A stretch of 64,000 nt of DNA from Mesorhizobium norvegicum. GTDB taxonomy: Bacteria; Pseudomonadota; Alphaproteobacteria; Rhizobiales; Rhizobiaceae. The notes beneath the pieces were generated by a model that worked only from the letters and a program-made list of their open reading frames with translations, was not told the origin of the DNA and did not search any database. This document shows, one piece after another, positions 53,812-62,775 of the stretch (position 1 is its first letter; each line of letters starts with the position of its first letter). The DNA lies in the NCBI RefSeq assembly GCF_004919685.1, contig NZ_SMYZ01000013.1, forward strand, positions 1 to 64,000. The letters are read 5' to 3'. The position numbers and the translations under genes are program-made.

Positions 53812-54975
53812 CTACATCAGCTCGGAAAAGATTTCTGGGCCACGCTTCCGAAGTTGACGTCCCATGATGACCTTCTGAATCTCAGACGTACCTTCCCAGA
53901 TACGTTCCGCTCGAACATCTCGGTAAAGACGCTCAACTGGATTTGAGCTTATGTATCCGCGACCACCAAAGATCTGGAGCGCCTGGTCGACAACCTTACC
54001 AGCCATTTCAGAGCAAAAGTACTTGACTGCACTTACGCGAGCGTGGGCGATCGTGCGATCAAGCCCGCTGTCGATTTCTTCCGCAACGCGGTACACCATG
54101 CATTTCCCCGCCATCGTTTGGGCGGCCATATCTGCAAGAATGAACTCGACTCCCTGGAAATCGAAAATTGGACGGCCGAACTGGTGACGCTCTTTTGCGT
54201 ATTCCGTGGCCAGGGCTAGTGCTCGGCTGGCGACACCGACGCAACGAGCGCCGATCGCGGTCCGCGCCTCGACGAACCAGTCTTTTGTCAACTCGAATCC
54301 TTGCCCAATGCTTCCGAGCATGCGGTCGGCAGGGACTCGAACATTCGTGTATCGGACATGTGGGTGTCCGCGTCCGCCGCGGGTCATGAACTTTGGCTCG
54401 CTTACGATCTCGAAGCCAGGCGTCTTGAGGTCGATGATGAAGACCGTAGGTTTGCTGGGATCACCGTCGACGATGGTGTGCAACAGCGCTACATCGGCCC
54501 GTTCACACCCGCTGGCAAAAAACTTTTCGCCGTTGATCACATAATCGTCCCCATCGAGAACGGCACTTGTCCTGACCCCACCCGCATCGGAACCGGCAGT
54601 CGGCTCGCTGATAGAATACGGAATGAAGAGGTCGCCCGAACAAGCAGGCACTAGATAGGTTTGCTTCTGCTGCTCGGTTGCCTCACGCAGGCACAGCGGC
54701 GGCTGCCAGACGTGGTTCCACAAGCCACCAGTCGATTTTCCTACTTCTTCATTCACGAGACACTGCTCATAAATGTTATACCCTTGTCCACCAACCTCCT
54801 CAGGATGATTGATCGCATTCAGCTTATAAGCGAGGACTTGCTCCTTTATATGCTTGTGATCCCCAACTGTCAGATTATCGGTCTCTTCAAGATTGAGCTC
54901 CATCGGATAAAAAACTCTCTCCGTAAACTCGCGAGCGCGTTGTTGAATTTCTTTTCTTCGGGCCGACAGTGCCAT
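53812..54975 (-). CDS. Acyl-CoA dehydrogenase
   Basis: A 387-residue FAD enzyme. FAD/substrate loop YSISEPTAGSDAGGVRTSA, FFASGCERADVALLHT, and the C-terminal GGRGYISSNPVERLYRDVRA with the catalytic Glu in RIWEGTSEIQK. It introduces the 2,3-double bond in an acyl-CoA. It lies downstream of the transporter binding protein with 199 bases, including two hairpins, between them. Confidence 0.94.
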   Translation of the reverse strand: MALSARRKEIQQRAREFTERVFYPMELNLEETDNLTVGDHKHIKEQVLAYKLNAINHPEEVGGQGYNIYEQCLVNEEVGKSTGGLWNHVWQPPLCLREATEQQKQTYLVPACSGDLFIPYSISEPTAGSDAGGVRTSAVLDGDDYVINGEKFFASGCERADVALLHTIVDGDPSKPTVFIIDLKTPGFEIVSEPKFMTRGGRGHPHVRYTNVRVPADRMLGSIGQGFELTKDWFVEARTAIGARCVGVASRALALATEYAKERHQFGRPIFDFQGVEFILADMAAQTMAGKCMVYRVAEEIDSGLDRTIAHARVSAVKYFCSEMAGKVVDQALQIFGGRGYISSNPVERLYRDVRAERIWEGTSEIQKVIMGRQLRKRGPEIFSELM

Positions 54976-55080
54976 TTTCTAGTCCTCTGATAAGCTTTCG
55001 ATTTGGGTTAAGCGCAGCTCTTGCGCGTCAGGTGATGGAAATTGGCGCCGCGAGAGCGCTATGGACAGATGGTTCTCTGA

Positions 55081-55162
55081 GCGGCGCATGGTCAGTCAGA
55101 CCGTGCGCCGCGAGCCGTCGCTTTGAGCAGGAGAGACCGCCTATTTTAGTACCGAGGCGGTC
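55081..55162 (-). terminator. Two stem-loops after the binding-protein gene
   Basis: Stem 1: GACCGCCT / AGGCGGTC at 55135-55142 and 55155-55162, 12-base loop. Stem 2: GCGGCGCA / TGCGCCGC at 55081-55088 and 55104-55111, extended by an inner GGTC/GACC pairing. Neither has a T-run. They lie between the binding-protein stop and the downstream acyl-CoA dehydrogenase and could protect or partly terminate the binding-protein message, as in malE-type operons. Confidence 0.6.
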
Positions 55163-55174
55163 CAGCTAATCTCT

Positions 55175-56764
55175 TTAGCTATTTATCCACCAGCGCTCTG
55201 CGATTTTACCACCATCCAAGTCAAAGTTGCTGGCAATGACATCAGGATGTCCGACCTTGATCGAGTGAGCTCCGACGAAAGACGCAAAGACTGGGACTAT
55301 CACACCCCCGTCGTCTGAAACAATCTGTTGCATTTCCCAATACATTGCTCGACGCTTCGCATCATCGAGTTCTGCACGAGCGGCGAGCAGCAACGTCTCA
55401 AACCGATCATTTGACCAGCGCGTATCATTCCAGGCCGAAGTCTTTGAATACCCGCTTGAGAACATGAGGTCTTCGGTAACATTGCCAGACCAATAGGCCA
55501 TGCACCACGGTTTCTTCATCCATACATTCGACCAATACCCATCGTTTGGCTCACGGATAACGTTGATCGTGATCCCTGACTGTTTGGCCTGCTCAGCGAA
55601 TAAGACGGCGGCATCAACCGCGCCGGCAAAAGCTTCGTCTGCTGCCGACAAAGAAACCGTAAGCCCTTCGGCGCCGGCTTTTTTCAGGTGGAAACGTGCT
55701 TTATCCGGGTCGTGGCTACGTTGGGGCAAGGATGTATTGACGTAACGATTCGCCCGCCCGATGGGATGATCGTTACCAAGGACACCATGGCCACGCAGGA
55801 TAGATTTGAGAATGGCCTCACGATCGATGGCATATTTTAGAGCCAACCGGACATCAAGGTTGTCGAATGGCGCCACCGTGGTGTCCATCGGCATCGTGTA
55901 GTGAAGATTGCCCGCCACCTCCGTGATTGCGATCCCAGGCTTCTTGCTCAGCACAGCCACGATCTTTGGATCGCAACGATCCATGACATCAATGGAATTC
56001 GTCATGAGCGCCGACGCGCGAGCGGTGGGGTCTTGGATTGTGAGAAGCTCGATCGAATCGGCGAATGCCGCGTCGGCCTTGAAGTACTTTTCGTTTCGAA
56101 CACCAATAGCGCGGACACCCGGCTCGTATGCTTCGAATTTATAGGGCCCCGTTCCGACGCCGGAAGCCCAGTCGACAATGCCATCCTTAGAGGGACAAAT
56201 GCCAAAGGGGTAGTCGGCAAGGATATAAGCGAAATCGGCGTTTGCTGCTTCCAGCGTTATGACTACCGACTGCCCGTCGGCCTTTACGTCTGCGACCGGC
56301 TTCAAAAGAGCTTTCGCCCCTGACTTGGTGTCCTTTCCACGATGATGGTTGATTGAAGCCACTACGTCGGCAGGGTCGAGTGCCTTGCCATTGTGAAACT
56401 CGACACCCTTTCTGATTTCGAAACGCCAAGTCTTTGCGTCTGACGTCTCCCAAGACGATGCCAAATCTGGTTTCAAGCTGCCGTCCGCTGCAACAACCGT
56501 CAAAGCATTGCGGAGGGAGCCGAACGACCACACCTGATTGAAATTGCTATTGATCGTGCCTGGATCCAGGTCATCTGTAGTCGCTCCGCTGCCCAAACCA
56601 ATCCGAAGATGTCCGCCTCGCTTCGGAGTTGCAGCCGCGACTGCGTTGGCCACGCCGGTGCCAGCGGCAACTGACAGCCCCATTGCGATAGCCCCTGACA
56701 TAAATGTACGGCGATCAATCCGCCCGCGAGCTAGAGCGAGTGTTAAGTCTTCAATGCTGTTCAT
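55175..56764 (-). CDS. Peptide-type ABC transporter substrate-binding protein
   Basis: A 529-residue DppA/OppA-family (SBP family 5) protein. The N-terminus is a Tat-type signal: RIDRRTFMSG followed by a hydrophobic stretch ending ANAVAAA, so it is exported folded to the periplasm. Mature-protein motifs include WRFEIRKGVEFHNGKALDPA and the later VRLALKYAIDREAI. It feeds the two permeases and fused ATPase encoded further downstream (45600-47427, 43960), separated from them by the beta-oxidation genes. Substrate: peptide- or amide-like, unknown. Confidence 0.94.
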   Translation of the reverse strand: MNSIEDLTLALARGRIDRRTFMSGAIAMGLSVAAGTGVANAVAAATPKRGGHLRIGLGSGATTDDLDPGTINSNFNQVWSFGSLRNALTVVAADGSLKPDLASSWETSDAKTWRFEIRKGVEFHNGKALDPADVVASINHHRGKDTKSGAKALLKPVADVKADGQSVVITLEAANADFAYILADYPFGICPSKDGIVDWASGVGTGPYKFEAYEPGVRAIGVRNEKYFKADAAFADSIELLTIQDPTARASALMTNSIDVMDRCDPKIVAVLSKKPGIAITEVAGNLHYTMPMDTTVAPFDNLDVRLALKYAIDREAILKSILRGHGVLGNDHPIGRANRYVNTSLPQRSHDPDKARFHLKKAGAEGLTVSLSAADEAFAGAVDAAVLFAEQAKQSGITINVIREPNDGYWSNVWMKKPWCMAYWSGNVTEDLMFSSGYSKTSAWNDTRWSNDRFETLLLAARAELDDAKRRAMYWEMQQIVSDDGGVIVPVFASFVGAHSIKVGHPDVIASNFDLDGGKIAERWWINS

Positions 56765-56866
56765 GACTTCTCTCCCATTTTGGTTTGCCGCAATTTTTTG
56801 TTCGGCAACTTAATAGCGCCTAACACTCTTTGCTTGTTCGTGCAAGCAAATTTGAGTATGCATCCA

Positions 56867-58066
56867 TCATACTGATTTTATTGCTTCATTTTTGCTGTTA
56901 CCGTTGCATGTGTTAGATTCTGACTCCGACAAAAGGGAACGGCCAATGACGATCTTCTGCACCTCACTGGCGCCGTGGTAGATGCGAGTTGCCCGTGCTC
57001 CTCTTTGCAGCCGCTCCACCACTGAGCCACGGGTTACGCCCTGGCCTCCAAAAATTTGCACGGCGGAATCGATGATGCGGCCTGCGGCTTCCGTTCCCGC
57101 AAGCTTCGCCATTGAGGCTTCACGCGTGCAGCGTCCGCCCGCCGTATCCTTGGACCAAGCGGCGCGGTAAACCGCGAGCGCGCCAAGATCGAGGTCACAG
57201 GACATGTCCGCAAGCTTTGTCTGCACGCCTGCGATTTCGGCCATAGCGGCATTGAAGAGCGTTCGTGTCTTCACCCGCTCCACGGTTTCGTCTAGCGCGC
57301 GGCGCGCCATTCCGATCGCGGCCGCGCCCACGGAGATGCGGAAAATGTCGAAGGTTGCCATGGCGATGCCGAACCCCCGGCCTGGATCGCCGATAATGTT
57401 GGCGCCAGGGATACGGCAATCGGTGAAGGTTAGGGACCCAACAGGATGCGCCGCGATCATCTCAATGGGTTCGCCCGCCATGAAACCCGCTGTCCCCACA
57501 TCGACGATGAATGCCGACAGCCCTTTTGCGCCCGGACCTTCGCCAGTCCGCGCGACAACAATATAGTGGTCGGCGAAAGGCGCATTGGAGATAAAGGTTT
57601 TGTCTCCGTTCAGGATGTAGGAGTCACCATCACGGTCCGCCCGCATGGTGAGGTTCGCCACATCAGAGCCAGATCCACGCTCGGTCAGAGCGAATGCCGC
57701 TATGGCCTTGCCCTGACGGGCGGGGGCGAGATACCGCGCTTTCTGCGCCTCGCTCCCCTGCTGCCAGAGCGCGACGGTTCCTATTCCCTGCGTGGCGATT
57801 ACGCAATCAGCAAGAGCCGAGTGGTAGGAGATCGCCTCCCGCGCGATACAGAGTGCCCGCACATCGATTCTTCCGCCGGGCTCGGGCACGACAAGATCCA
57901 GCAGCCCCGCAGCGCCGAGCGAGCGCGCAATCTCGCGACAGGCTTGGGGCATCTCAGATACTGAAACATCATCACGAATGGGAGAGCGCCAGGCTGATGC
58001 GCGCTTTGCGATCTCGCGGTGATGCGGATCGAAAAACGGCCATGGCCATAAGCTCCAGCGCTGCAT
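56867..58066 (-). CDS. Acyl-CoA dehydrogenase, catalytic Glu replaced by His
   Basis: A 399-residue acyl-CoA dehydrogenase: FALTERGSGSDVANLTM, FISNAPFADHYIVVARTGEG, and GGQGVTRGSVVERLQRGARA. At the usual catalytic position, where relatives have YEG.SE, the sequence is RIYHGASEVQK with His. Either the base comes from another site, as in isovaleryl-type enzymes, or the specificity or chemistry is altered. First gene of the minus-strand catabolic group, 102 bases upstream of the binding protein, and preceded by the candidate IclR operator. Confidence 0.92.
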   Translation of the reverse strand: MQRWSLWPWPFFDPHHREIAKRASAWRSPIRDDVSVSEMPQACREIARSLGAAGLLDLVVPEPGGRIDVRALCIAREAISYHSALADCVIATQGIGTVALWQQGSEAQKARYLAPARQGKAIAAFALTERGSGSDVANLTMRADRDGDSYILNGDKTFISNAPFADHYIVVARTGEGPGAKGLSAFIVDVGTAGFMAGEPIEMIAAHPVGSLTFTDCRIPGANIIGDPGRGFGIAMATFDIFRISVGAAAIGMARRALDETVERVKTRTLFNAAMAEIAGVQTKLADMSCDLDLGALAVYRAAWSKDTAGGRCTREASMAKLAGTEAAGRIIDSAVQIFGGQGVTRGSVVERLQRGARATRIYHGASEVQKIVIGRSLLSESESNTCNGNSKNEAIKSV

Positions 58067-58121
58067 GACTCATACCTTTTGTATGGCGGGCCATAACGTA
58101 ACCAGTCCGATCCCTATCTAG

Positions 58122-58168
58122 CAGAAACACATATAATCTCAATAGAGAATATGTTTCTGTCGACAGAA
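58122..58168. promoter_or_regulatory. Candidate IclR operator upstream of the minus-strand operon
   Basis: At 58143-58158 the 16 bases TAGAGAATATGTTTCT are identical to 61417-61432 in the promoter region of the divergent iclR and acyl-CoA dehydrogenase operon. The core has the form GAGAA-N5-TTCT. An inverted, weaker copy begins at 58122 (AGAAACACATATAATCTC), and an overlapping perfect 14-bp palindrome (TTCTGTCGACAGAA) is at 58155-58168. Distance to the gene start at 58066 is about 80 bases. Confidence 0.6.
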
Positions 58169-58837
58169 TTTGCCCGCGCGAGTCGGATGCTGCTGAACAG
58201 CGCAGCTTCAACTGCGGAGCAATGTTACTCGGCCATCCACCAGCAAACAGCGGGCGATGAGGCTGCTGCTGCACGCCGCGGCCAACGCTACTGCTTGCAG
58301 GCTCCGTGCTGCGCAGGGGTCGCAACGCTCATCGATCGGCTGAGCTAGGCATCCGGATTTCGGGAGGAACCAGAAATGAGAAAACTAAGATTCGGCGGGC
58401 TTCGGACTTAGAGTCCTCCAACCTCGACTTCAACTGCATGGACACGTCCGAACCTACGGGCCGCAGGCGATTCTAAATCGCTCAAGACCCTCGACCGTAC
58501 ACTCGACTCGGCCGGACTATGTACGACCCATCCACCGCATGGATCGATCCCCGCACCTCGATCGAAGATAGTGTCAGCGCCATGCCGAATTGGTCAAAAG
58601 GGACAAATCCGTGGTATCGGCGTGTCTAACGTCGGTCCTGACGTCTGCGCCATGCATCATAGCTTCATCCACTAGCTATCAGTGCTGCAAGGATGCTTTC
58701 TGTCTCTCCGCAGTGTTGAGGTGGAGATGCTGTCCCTTGCCGGCAGCTTGATGGGGTGGACGGCCCCCGACCCAGCGGCATCGCAATGTGCCAAGATGGC
58801 GTTGTCAAAGGACCATCAGAGGGAAGGAACCGTCCGC

Positions 58838-59866
58838 ATGCAAGTTATCACGATCGGATTGGATATCGCCAAGAACGTCTTTCAAGTTCACGGCGTCGAT
58901 AATGCAGGAAACGCGGTGCTCCGTCGAAAAGTTCGGCGCGATCAGCTTATCCCGTTGCTTCGCGATATGCAGCCGTGCCTCATCGGCATGGAGGCCTGCG
59001 CGACGGCGCACCATTGGGCGCGGGAGCTGATTGCACTCGGGCATGTGGTCAAGTTGATGCCGCCGGCTTACGTAAAGGCCTACGTCAAGCGCAACAAGAA
59101 CGATGCGGCCGACGCGGAAGCGATCTGCGAGGCGGTGACGCGACCGACAATGCGGTTCGTGGCTGTCAAATCGGCGGATGCCCAGAGCATTCTGATGCTT
59201 CATCGGGCTCGCCACCTCTTGGTTCGGCAGCGCACAGCGCAAATCAGCGCGATGCGGGCGCATCTGGCCGAGTATGGCGTCGTCGCACCGAAGGGCCGGG
59301 CCCATGTCCGTGGTCTAATCGAAGCTCTTGACAAGGGCGATGGGCCGCTCCCCGCGATGGCGCGACAGGTTCTTATCCTCCTCGCCCGAACGATCGAGGG
59401 GCTTGGCGCGCAAATCCGGAAGATCGAGATCGAGCTTCTGGCGTGGTATCGCACGAACCAGGTCTGCCGGCGGCTTTCAACCATTCCCGGAATCGGCTTC
59501 ATCACGGCGACCGCTCTCGCTGCCACCGTCGTCGACGCAAAAGTCTTCCGCTCCGGTCGTCAATTCGCTGCTTGGCTCGGCCTTGTTCCAAAACAACATT
59601 CCTCCGGTGGCAAAGACAGAATGGGAGGAATCTCGAAGATGGGAGATCGCTATTTGCGGCATCTCCTCGTCGTCGGCGCCACGGCGGTCATCCGATACAC
59701 GCGGCGAAAAGCGACGACCGTCAGTACCTGGGCGAACCAGTTGCTCGAGCGTAAGCCGGCACGGCTGGTCACAGTCGCTGTCGCCAACAAGGTAGCGCGG
59801 ATCGCCTGGGCGGTGATGGCGCGTGAGGAAAACTACCGCGCGACGCCGTCAATGGCTCGAAGGTAA
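58838..59866 (+). CDS. IS110/IS1111-type DEDD transposase
   Basis: A 342-residue protein from the ATG at 58838 (MQVITIGLDIAKNVFQVHGV), preceded by GGAAGGAACC; the frame is open upstream but begins outside the element. The RuvC-like DEDD motif is visible: Asp in GLDIAKN, Glu in GMEACATAHHWAREL, and Asp residues in KNDAADAEAI. The C-terminal Tnp_20 domain has IPGIGFITATALAA, GRQFAAWLGLVPKQ and the conserved Ser/Gly segment SSGGKDRMGGISKMGDRYLR. Intact and probably active. Confidence 0.95.
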   Translation: MQVITIGLDIAKNVFQVHGVDNAGNAVLRRKVRRDQLIPLLRDMQPCLIGMEACATAHHWARELIALGHVVKLMPPAYVKAYVKRNKNDAADAEAICEAVTRPTMRFVAVKSADAQSILMLHRARHLLVRQRTAQISAMRAHLAEYGVVAPKGRAHVRGLIEALDKGDGPLPAMARQVLILLARTIEGLGAQIRKIEIELLAWYRTNQVCRRLSTIPGIGFITATALAATVVDAKVFRSGRQFAAWLGLVPKQHSSGGKDRMGGISKMGDRYLRHLLVVGATAVIRYTRRKATTVSTWANQLLERKPARLVTVAVANKVARIAWAVMAREENYRATPSMARR

Positions 59867-60112
59867 CAACGGTCGCGCGAAATGACATCCAGTTTGGGCA
59901 GGAGAGAACGACATCAGTGATGCAGATCCGGTCAAGCCGGGGATCGGGAGAACCTGAGTGATTCAACGCGCATCGCAGCGCGGCAGCTTGATGAGGGCCC
60001 GATCCACCGACACCATCATGGCCAGCGGCCTGAGACCGCACAAAAACAGGCCGAACACATGAATGAACCTGACCGCTTCAGTATTGCCATTGTCAGAATC
60101 TTCTTGCTCAAC
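59867..60112 (+). ncRNA. Candidate bridge-RNA region of the IS1111-type element
   Basis: The 246 bases between the transposase stop and the right sub-terminal repeat code for nothing recognisable. In IS1111-type elements the bridge RNA that directs target and donor recognition is made from this side of the transposase gene. Assignment rests on position only; no structure was computed. Confidence 0.35.
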
Positions 60113-60132
60113 GGGGGCCGTCCACACATGAA

Positions 60133-60440
60133 TCACCTTCGCACTTTAGAGGCCTGAGGGGCGCCGCCTCCTAACCGGCCCCAATATTCCAATCGCAAGC
60201 ATGCGGAAATGCCAAAACTGACGAGAACCTTCAGGTCCTTTGGCAGGAATGCGGTGTAAGGCAGATCGCACGCACTCGCCTGCTCGATGCTCAAGAGGAC
60301 GTCATCAATCCGATTCGGCAATGTAGGCGCCCTAAAATCCAACTTCCGCAGAAAAATGACTGTCACTTGCTCAGGGAAATCCCCTCAGCAAAACAATTTC
60401 GGGCCTCCTGAACGCGGCAACCGGCCGAGCAACAGCTTCT
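60133..60440. other. Gap between the IS element and iclR
   Basis: About 300 bases. A minus-strand frame (60133-60366) reads RAPTLPNRIDDVLLSIEQAS and LPYTAFLPKDLKVLVSFG, which looks protein-like, but no family was recognised and the start lacks a ribosome site. It may be the remnant of a gene cut by the IS. Confidence 0.35.
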
Positions 60441-61322
60441 TCAAAGCGACGCAAGTCGCCCTAAATATCCCGAGAAAATCTTGAGATCTCGGATGATCGC
60501 CTCAGCCCTGTTAGGATCGTACTGGCCGGTAAACATATTCGCCGTCACCGCCATGATCGCATGGCCATTTTGATCGAGGATTGGCGTCGAAACGAGCACC
60601 GTCCCCGCATTGAAATAGCCATCATCAAGCGCCCACCCTTTCTCGCGTGCATCGGAAACCTGCTCCATAAACTCCTTGAAGGTGAGTGAACGCTCCCAGC
60701 GAATAGCATCGAACTGCTCCCGCAGATCCTCCTCGGTTGCGGTACCAAAAGCCGCAAAGACACGTCCAGCTGCACCAACTAAGAGCGGCAATCGCTGCCC
60801 TACCGTCATCTGTATCCGCATGGCGTTGCGGGTATGGGCAGTCATAATGAGCACCTTGCGCCGATTGCCGACTGGCTGCCAGAGCGTCACGGTCACTCCA
60901 TGATCGTTGGCGATGCGCTCTATCATGGGACGGACGATTCCGACGTCACCGCCAATCGCGGTTGCGCCTTTAGCAATCTCCATGATGCCAAGGCTTAGCA
61001 TGTAAGTTTTTGCAACCGGGTCGAACTGTACAAAATCGTGCATGGCAAGCGTGCGCAGTATGTTGAATGTCGTTGAAGTGTTTAGCTTGGCTTCCTTGGC
61101 GATGTGAGAAACGCCGACAGCCTGCTGCACGTCGCCGAGATAGTGAAGGATCTTGATCGCAGCGACGACGGCGCCTACCATCTTGCCGGAAGCCGTCCCG
61201 TCGCTGCTGATCTCTTTTGCAACGACTTTCCGATCGCGAGCTTGAGCCACTTCCTTCTTGGGCTTTGCAGCCCTTTCGGCAACTGCCGTCGTCTTACGCA
61301 TCGTTGATCCTGATGTTGTCAT
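60441..61322 (-). CDS. IclR-family transcriptional regulator
   Basis: A 293-residue protein if it starts MTTSGSTMRKTTAVAER at 61322; the frame is open to 61397. After a Lys/Ala-rich leader of about 50 residues the winged HTH follows (VAAIKILHYLGDVQQAVGVS, IAKEAKLNTSTTFNILRTL), then the effector-binding domain with RIQMTVGQRLPLLVGAAGR, RGWALDDGYFN-like segment (here KGWALDDGYFNAGTVLV) and a C-terminal NMFTGQY. IclR proteins sense small acids. Divergent from the acyl-CoA dehydrogenase pair, with the shared 16-bp sequence between them. Confidence 0.92.
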   Translation of the reverse strand: MTTSGSTMRKTTAVAERAAKPKKEVAQARDRKVVAKEISSDGTASGKMVGAVVAAIKILHYLGDVQQAVGVSHIAKEAKLNTSTTFNILRTLAMHDFVQFDPVAKTYMLSLGIMEIAKGATAIGGDVGIVRPMIERIANDHGVTVTLWQPVGNRRKVLIMTAHTRNAMRIQMTVGQRLPLLVGAAGRVFAAFGTATEEDLREQFDAIRWERSLTFKEFMEQVSDAREKGWALDDGYFNAGTVLVSTPILDQNGHAIMAVTANMFTGQYDPNRAEAIIRDLKIFSGYLGRLASL

Positions 61323-61411
61323 CGCAGCCCATTCGAAGGCGACACCTTCGCTTATGTCACAATCATTCCACATAGAGAATAGACGAGCGCACGACAATTC
61401 GATAGTCTATT

Positions 61412-61437
61412 TTCTTTAGAGAATATGTTTCTCCATA
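61412..61437. promoter_or_regulatory. Candidate IclR operator between iclR and the plus-strand operon
   Basis: TAGAGAATATGTTTCT at 61417-61432 is identical to 58143-58158. Here the dyad GAGAA-N5-TTCTC is perfect in its 5-bp arms. A further half-site (ATAGAGAATAGAC) occurs near 61373. The position, in the divergent intergenic region, fits autoregulation plus control of both operons. Confidence 0.6.
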
Positions 61438-61525
61438 AAGAATTCGCTTGAGTCTGCTCCGCGGAGAGGCTAACCAAAACTGGTTGGCCCGCTGGCGCCG
61501 ATGTGCGCCCGCCAAGGAGGAAAGG

Positions 61526-61612
61526 ATGAGACGCAAGATATTCGTGAGATCGTTCTTGTCAGCACCATGCTCCCGCAGGATTCGCGTAATCCGCATCAAC
61601 AGACTCCCATGA
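61526..61612 (+). CDS. 28-codon leader peptide, translationally coupled
   Basis: A short Arg-rich frame (MRRKIFVRSFLSAPCSRRIR...) begins at ATG 61526 right after AAGGAGGAAAGG, the strongest ribosome site in the neighbourhood. Its TGA at 61610-61612 overlaps the ATG at 61609 of the acyl-CoA dehydrogenase, whose own ribosome site is poor. It probably serves to deliver ribosomes to the dehydrogenase start; the peptide itself may have no function. Confidence 0.5.
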   Translation: MRRKIFVRSFLSAPCSRRIRVIRINRLP

Positions 61613-62775
61613 CGTCGGTGTTCCGCCTATTCCCGGATCTCCACGCCGCACCTGCCGCACCGCGCGACAATGCGGAGGCTCTGCGGGCCGAGGTGCGCGC
61701 TTTCGTGGCTGAGGAGCGTGACCGGGGCACTATCACTCCAGGCCGCCAAAGCTGGACAACCTACGACCGAGGCTTCTCCGAACGCTGTGCCGCCCGCGGC
61801 TACGTGGCAATGATCTGGCCGAAGGAATACGGAGGGCATGCACGCACGGCGTTTGAGCGATACGTCGTTTGCGAGGAGCTTCTTGCTGCGGGAGCCCCTT
61901 TGGGCTCGCACTGGATTGCCGACCGCCAGAGCGGACCGCAGATCATTCGCAACGGCTCCGAGCAGGTCAAACGTGACATCCTGCCCCGCATAGCCGCAGG
62001 TCAATGCACTTTCGGCATAGGCATGAGCGAGCCAGATTCAGGTTCAGACCTGTCCTCCATCCGCACCAGGGCTGAACGAGTCGATGGGGGCTACCGGGTT
62101 GAGGGGCGCAAGGTTTGGACCACGAATGCTCAGCATGCAGATTTCCTTATCGTCCTGTGCCGAACTGAGGCCCAAACTGAGGACCGCTACGCTGGCCTCT
62201 CTCAACTCGTCGTCCCCATGAAGGCGGAGGGCGTCTCCGTTCGTTCGTTGATCAACCTTGCAGGCGAGCATGAGCTGAACGAGGTTGTCTTCGACGGCAA
62301 CTTTGTGCCCGAGGACCATCTGCTGGGCCACGGGGGGGACGGATGGAGGCTTGTCACGGAGGAGCTGGCATTTGAGCGCAGCGGTCCTGACCGTTTCTTG
62401 TCTACCTTCGGCGTCCTCTCGATCATGGCAAAGTCGACCGATGCCAAGCCTGATCGTTATGCGGCGCTTGAGATCGGCCGGCTAGTGTCGCGTCTTTCTG
62501 CAATCCGACAGATGTCGCTTACCATAAATGGGCGCCATGGGCGGGGTGAGCACGTGGGCGGCATGGCTGCGATGATGAAGGATCTAGGTACCGCTTTGGA
62601 GCAGGAAATCCCGGACACGGCGCGGCGTCTTCTGGACCTGCGTCCCAGCGAAGATGGGAACGAATGGGAAGGAGCACTGGCTTCCGCGATCCTCAATGCC
62701 CCCTGTTTCAGCCTGCGCGGCGGTACGCGTGAGATCCTGAAGGGTATCATCGCACGGGAGCTTGGCTTGAGATGA
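61609..62775 (+). CDS. Acyl-CoA dehydrogenase, large subunit of a probable heteromer
   Basis: A 388-residue protein from ATG 61609 (MTSVFRLFPDLHAAPAAPRD). FAD/substrate loops are present (GIGMSEPDSGSDLSSIRT, VWTTNAQHADFLIVLCR). The C-terminus SLRGGTREILKGIIARELG lacks the common YEG.SE Glu, but an internal FERSGPDRFLS carries a Glu in the position used by isovaleryl- and steroid-type enzymes. The next gene is a shorter acyl-CoA dehydrogenase overlapping by 4 bases, the arrangement of alpha2beta2 enzymes such as those that degrade steroid side chains. Confidence 0.9.
   Translation: MTSVFRLFPDLHAAPAAPRDNAEALRAEVRAFVAEERDRGTITPGRQSWTTYDRGFSERCAARGYVAMIWPKEYGGHARTAFERYVVCEELLAAGAPLGSHWIADRQSGPQIIRNGSEQVKRDILPRIAAGQCTFGIGMSEPDSGSDLSSIRTRAERVDGGYRVEGRKVWTTNAQHADFLIVLCRTEAQTEDRYAGLSQLVVPMKAEGVSVRSLINLAGEHELNEVVFDGNFVPEDHLLGHGGDGWRLVTEELAFERSGPDRFLSTFGVLSIMAKSTDAKPDRYAALEIGRLVSRLSAIRQMSLTINGRHGRGEHVGGMAAMMKDLGTALEQEIPDTARRLLDLRPSEDGNEWEGALASAILNAPCFSLRGGTREILKGIIARELGLR

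Larger units (their letters stand above)
58750..60132 (+). mobile_element. IS110-family element, IS1111 subgroup
   Basis: A complete-looking element of about 1.4 kb with one transposase gene and perfect 13-bp sub-terminal inverted repeats: GTGGACGGCCCCC at 58756-58768 and GGGGGCCGTCCAC at 60113-60125. Sub-terminal repeats and a long 3' non-coding part are features of the IS1111 subgroup. Exact ends lie a few bases outside the repeats and cannot be fixed from one copy. It sits between the minus-strand catabolic operon and the iclR gene. Confidence 0.85.
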
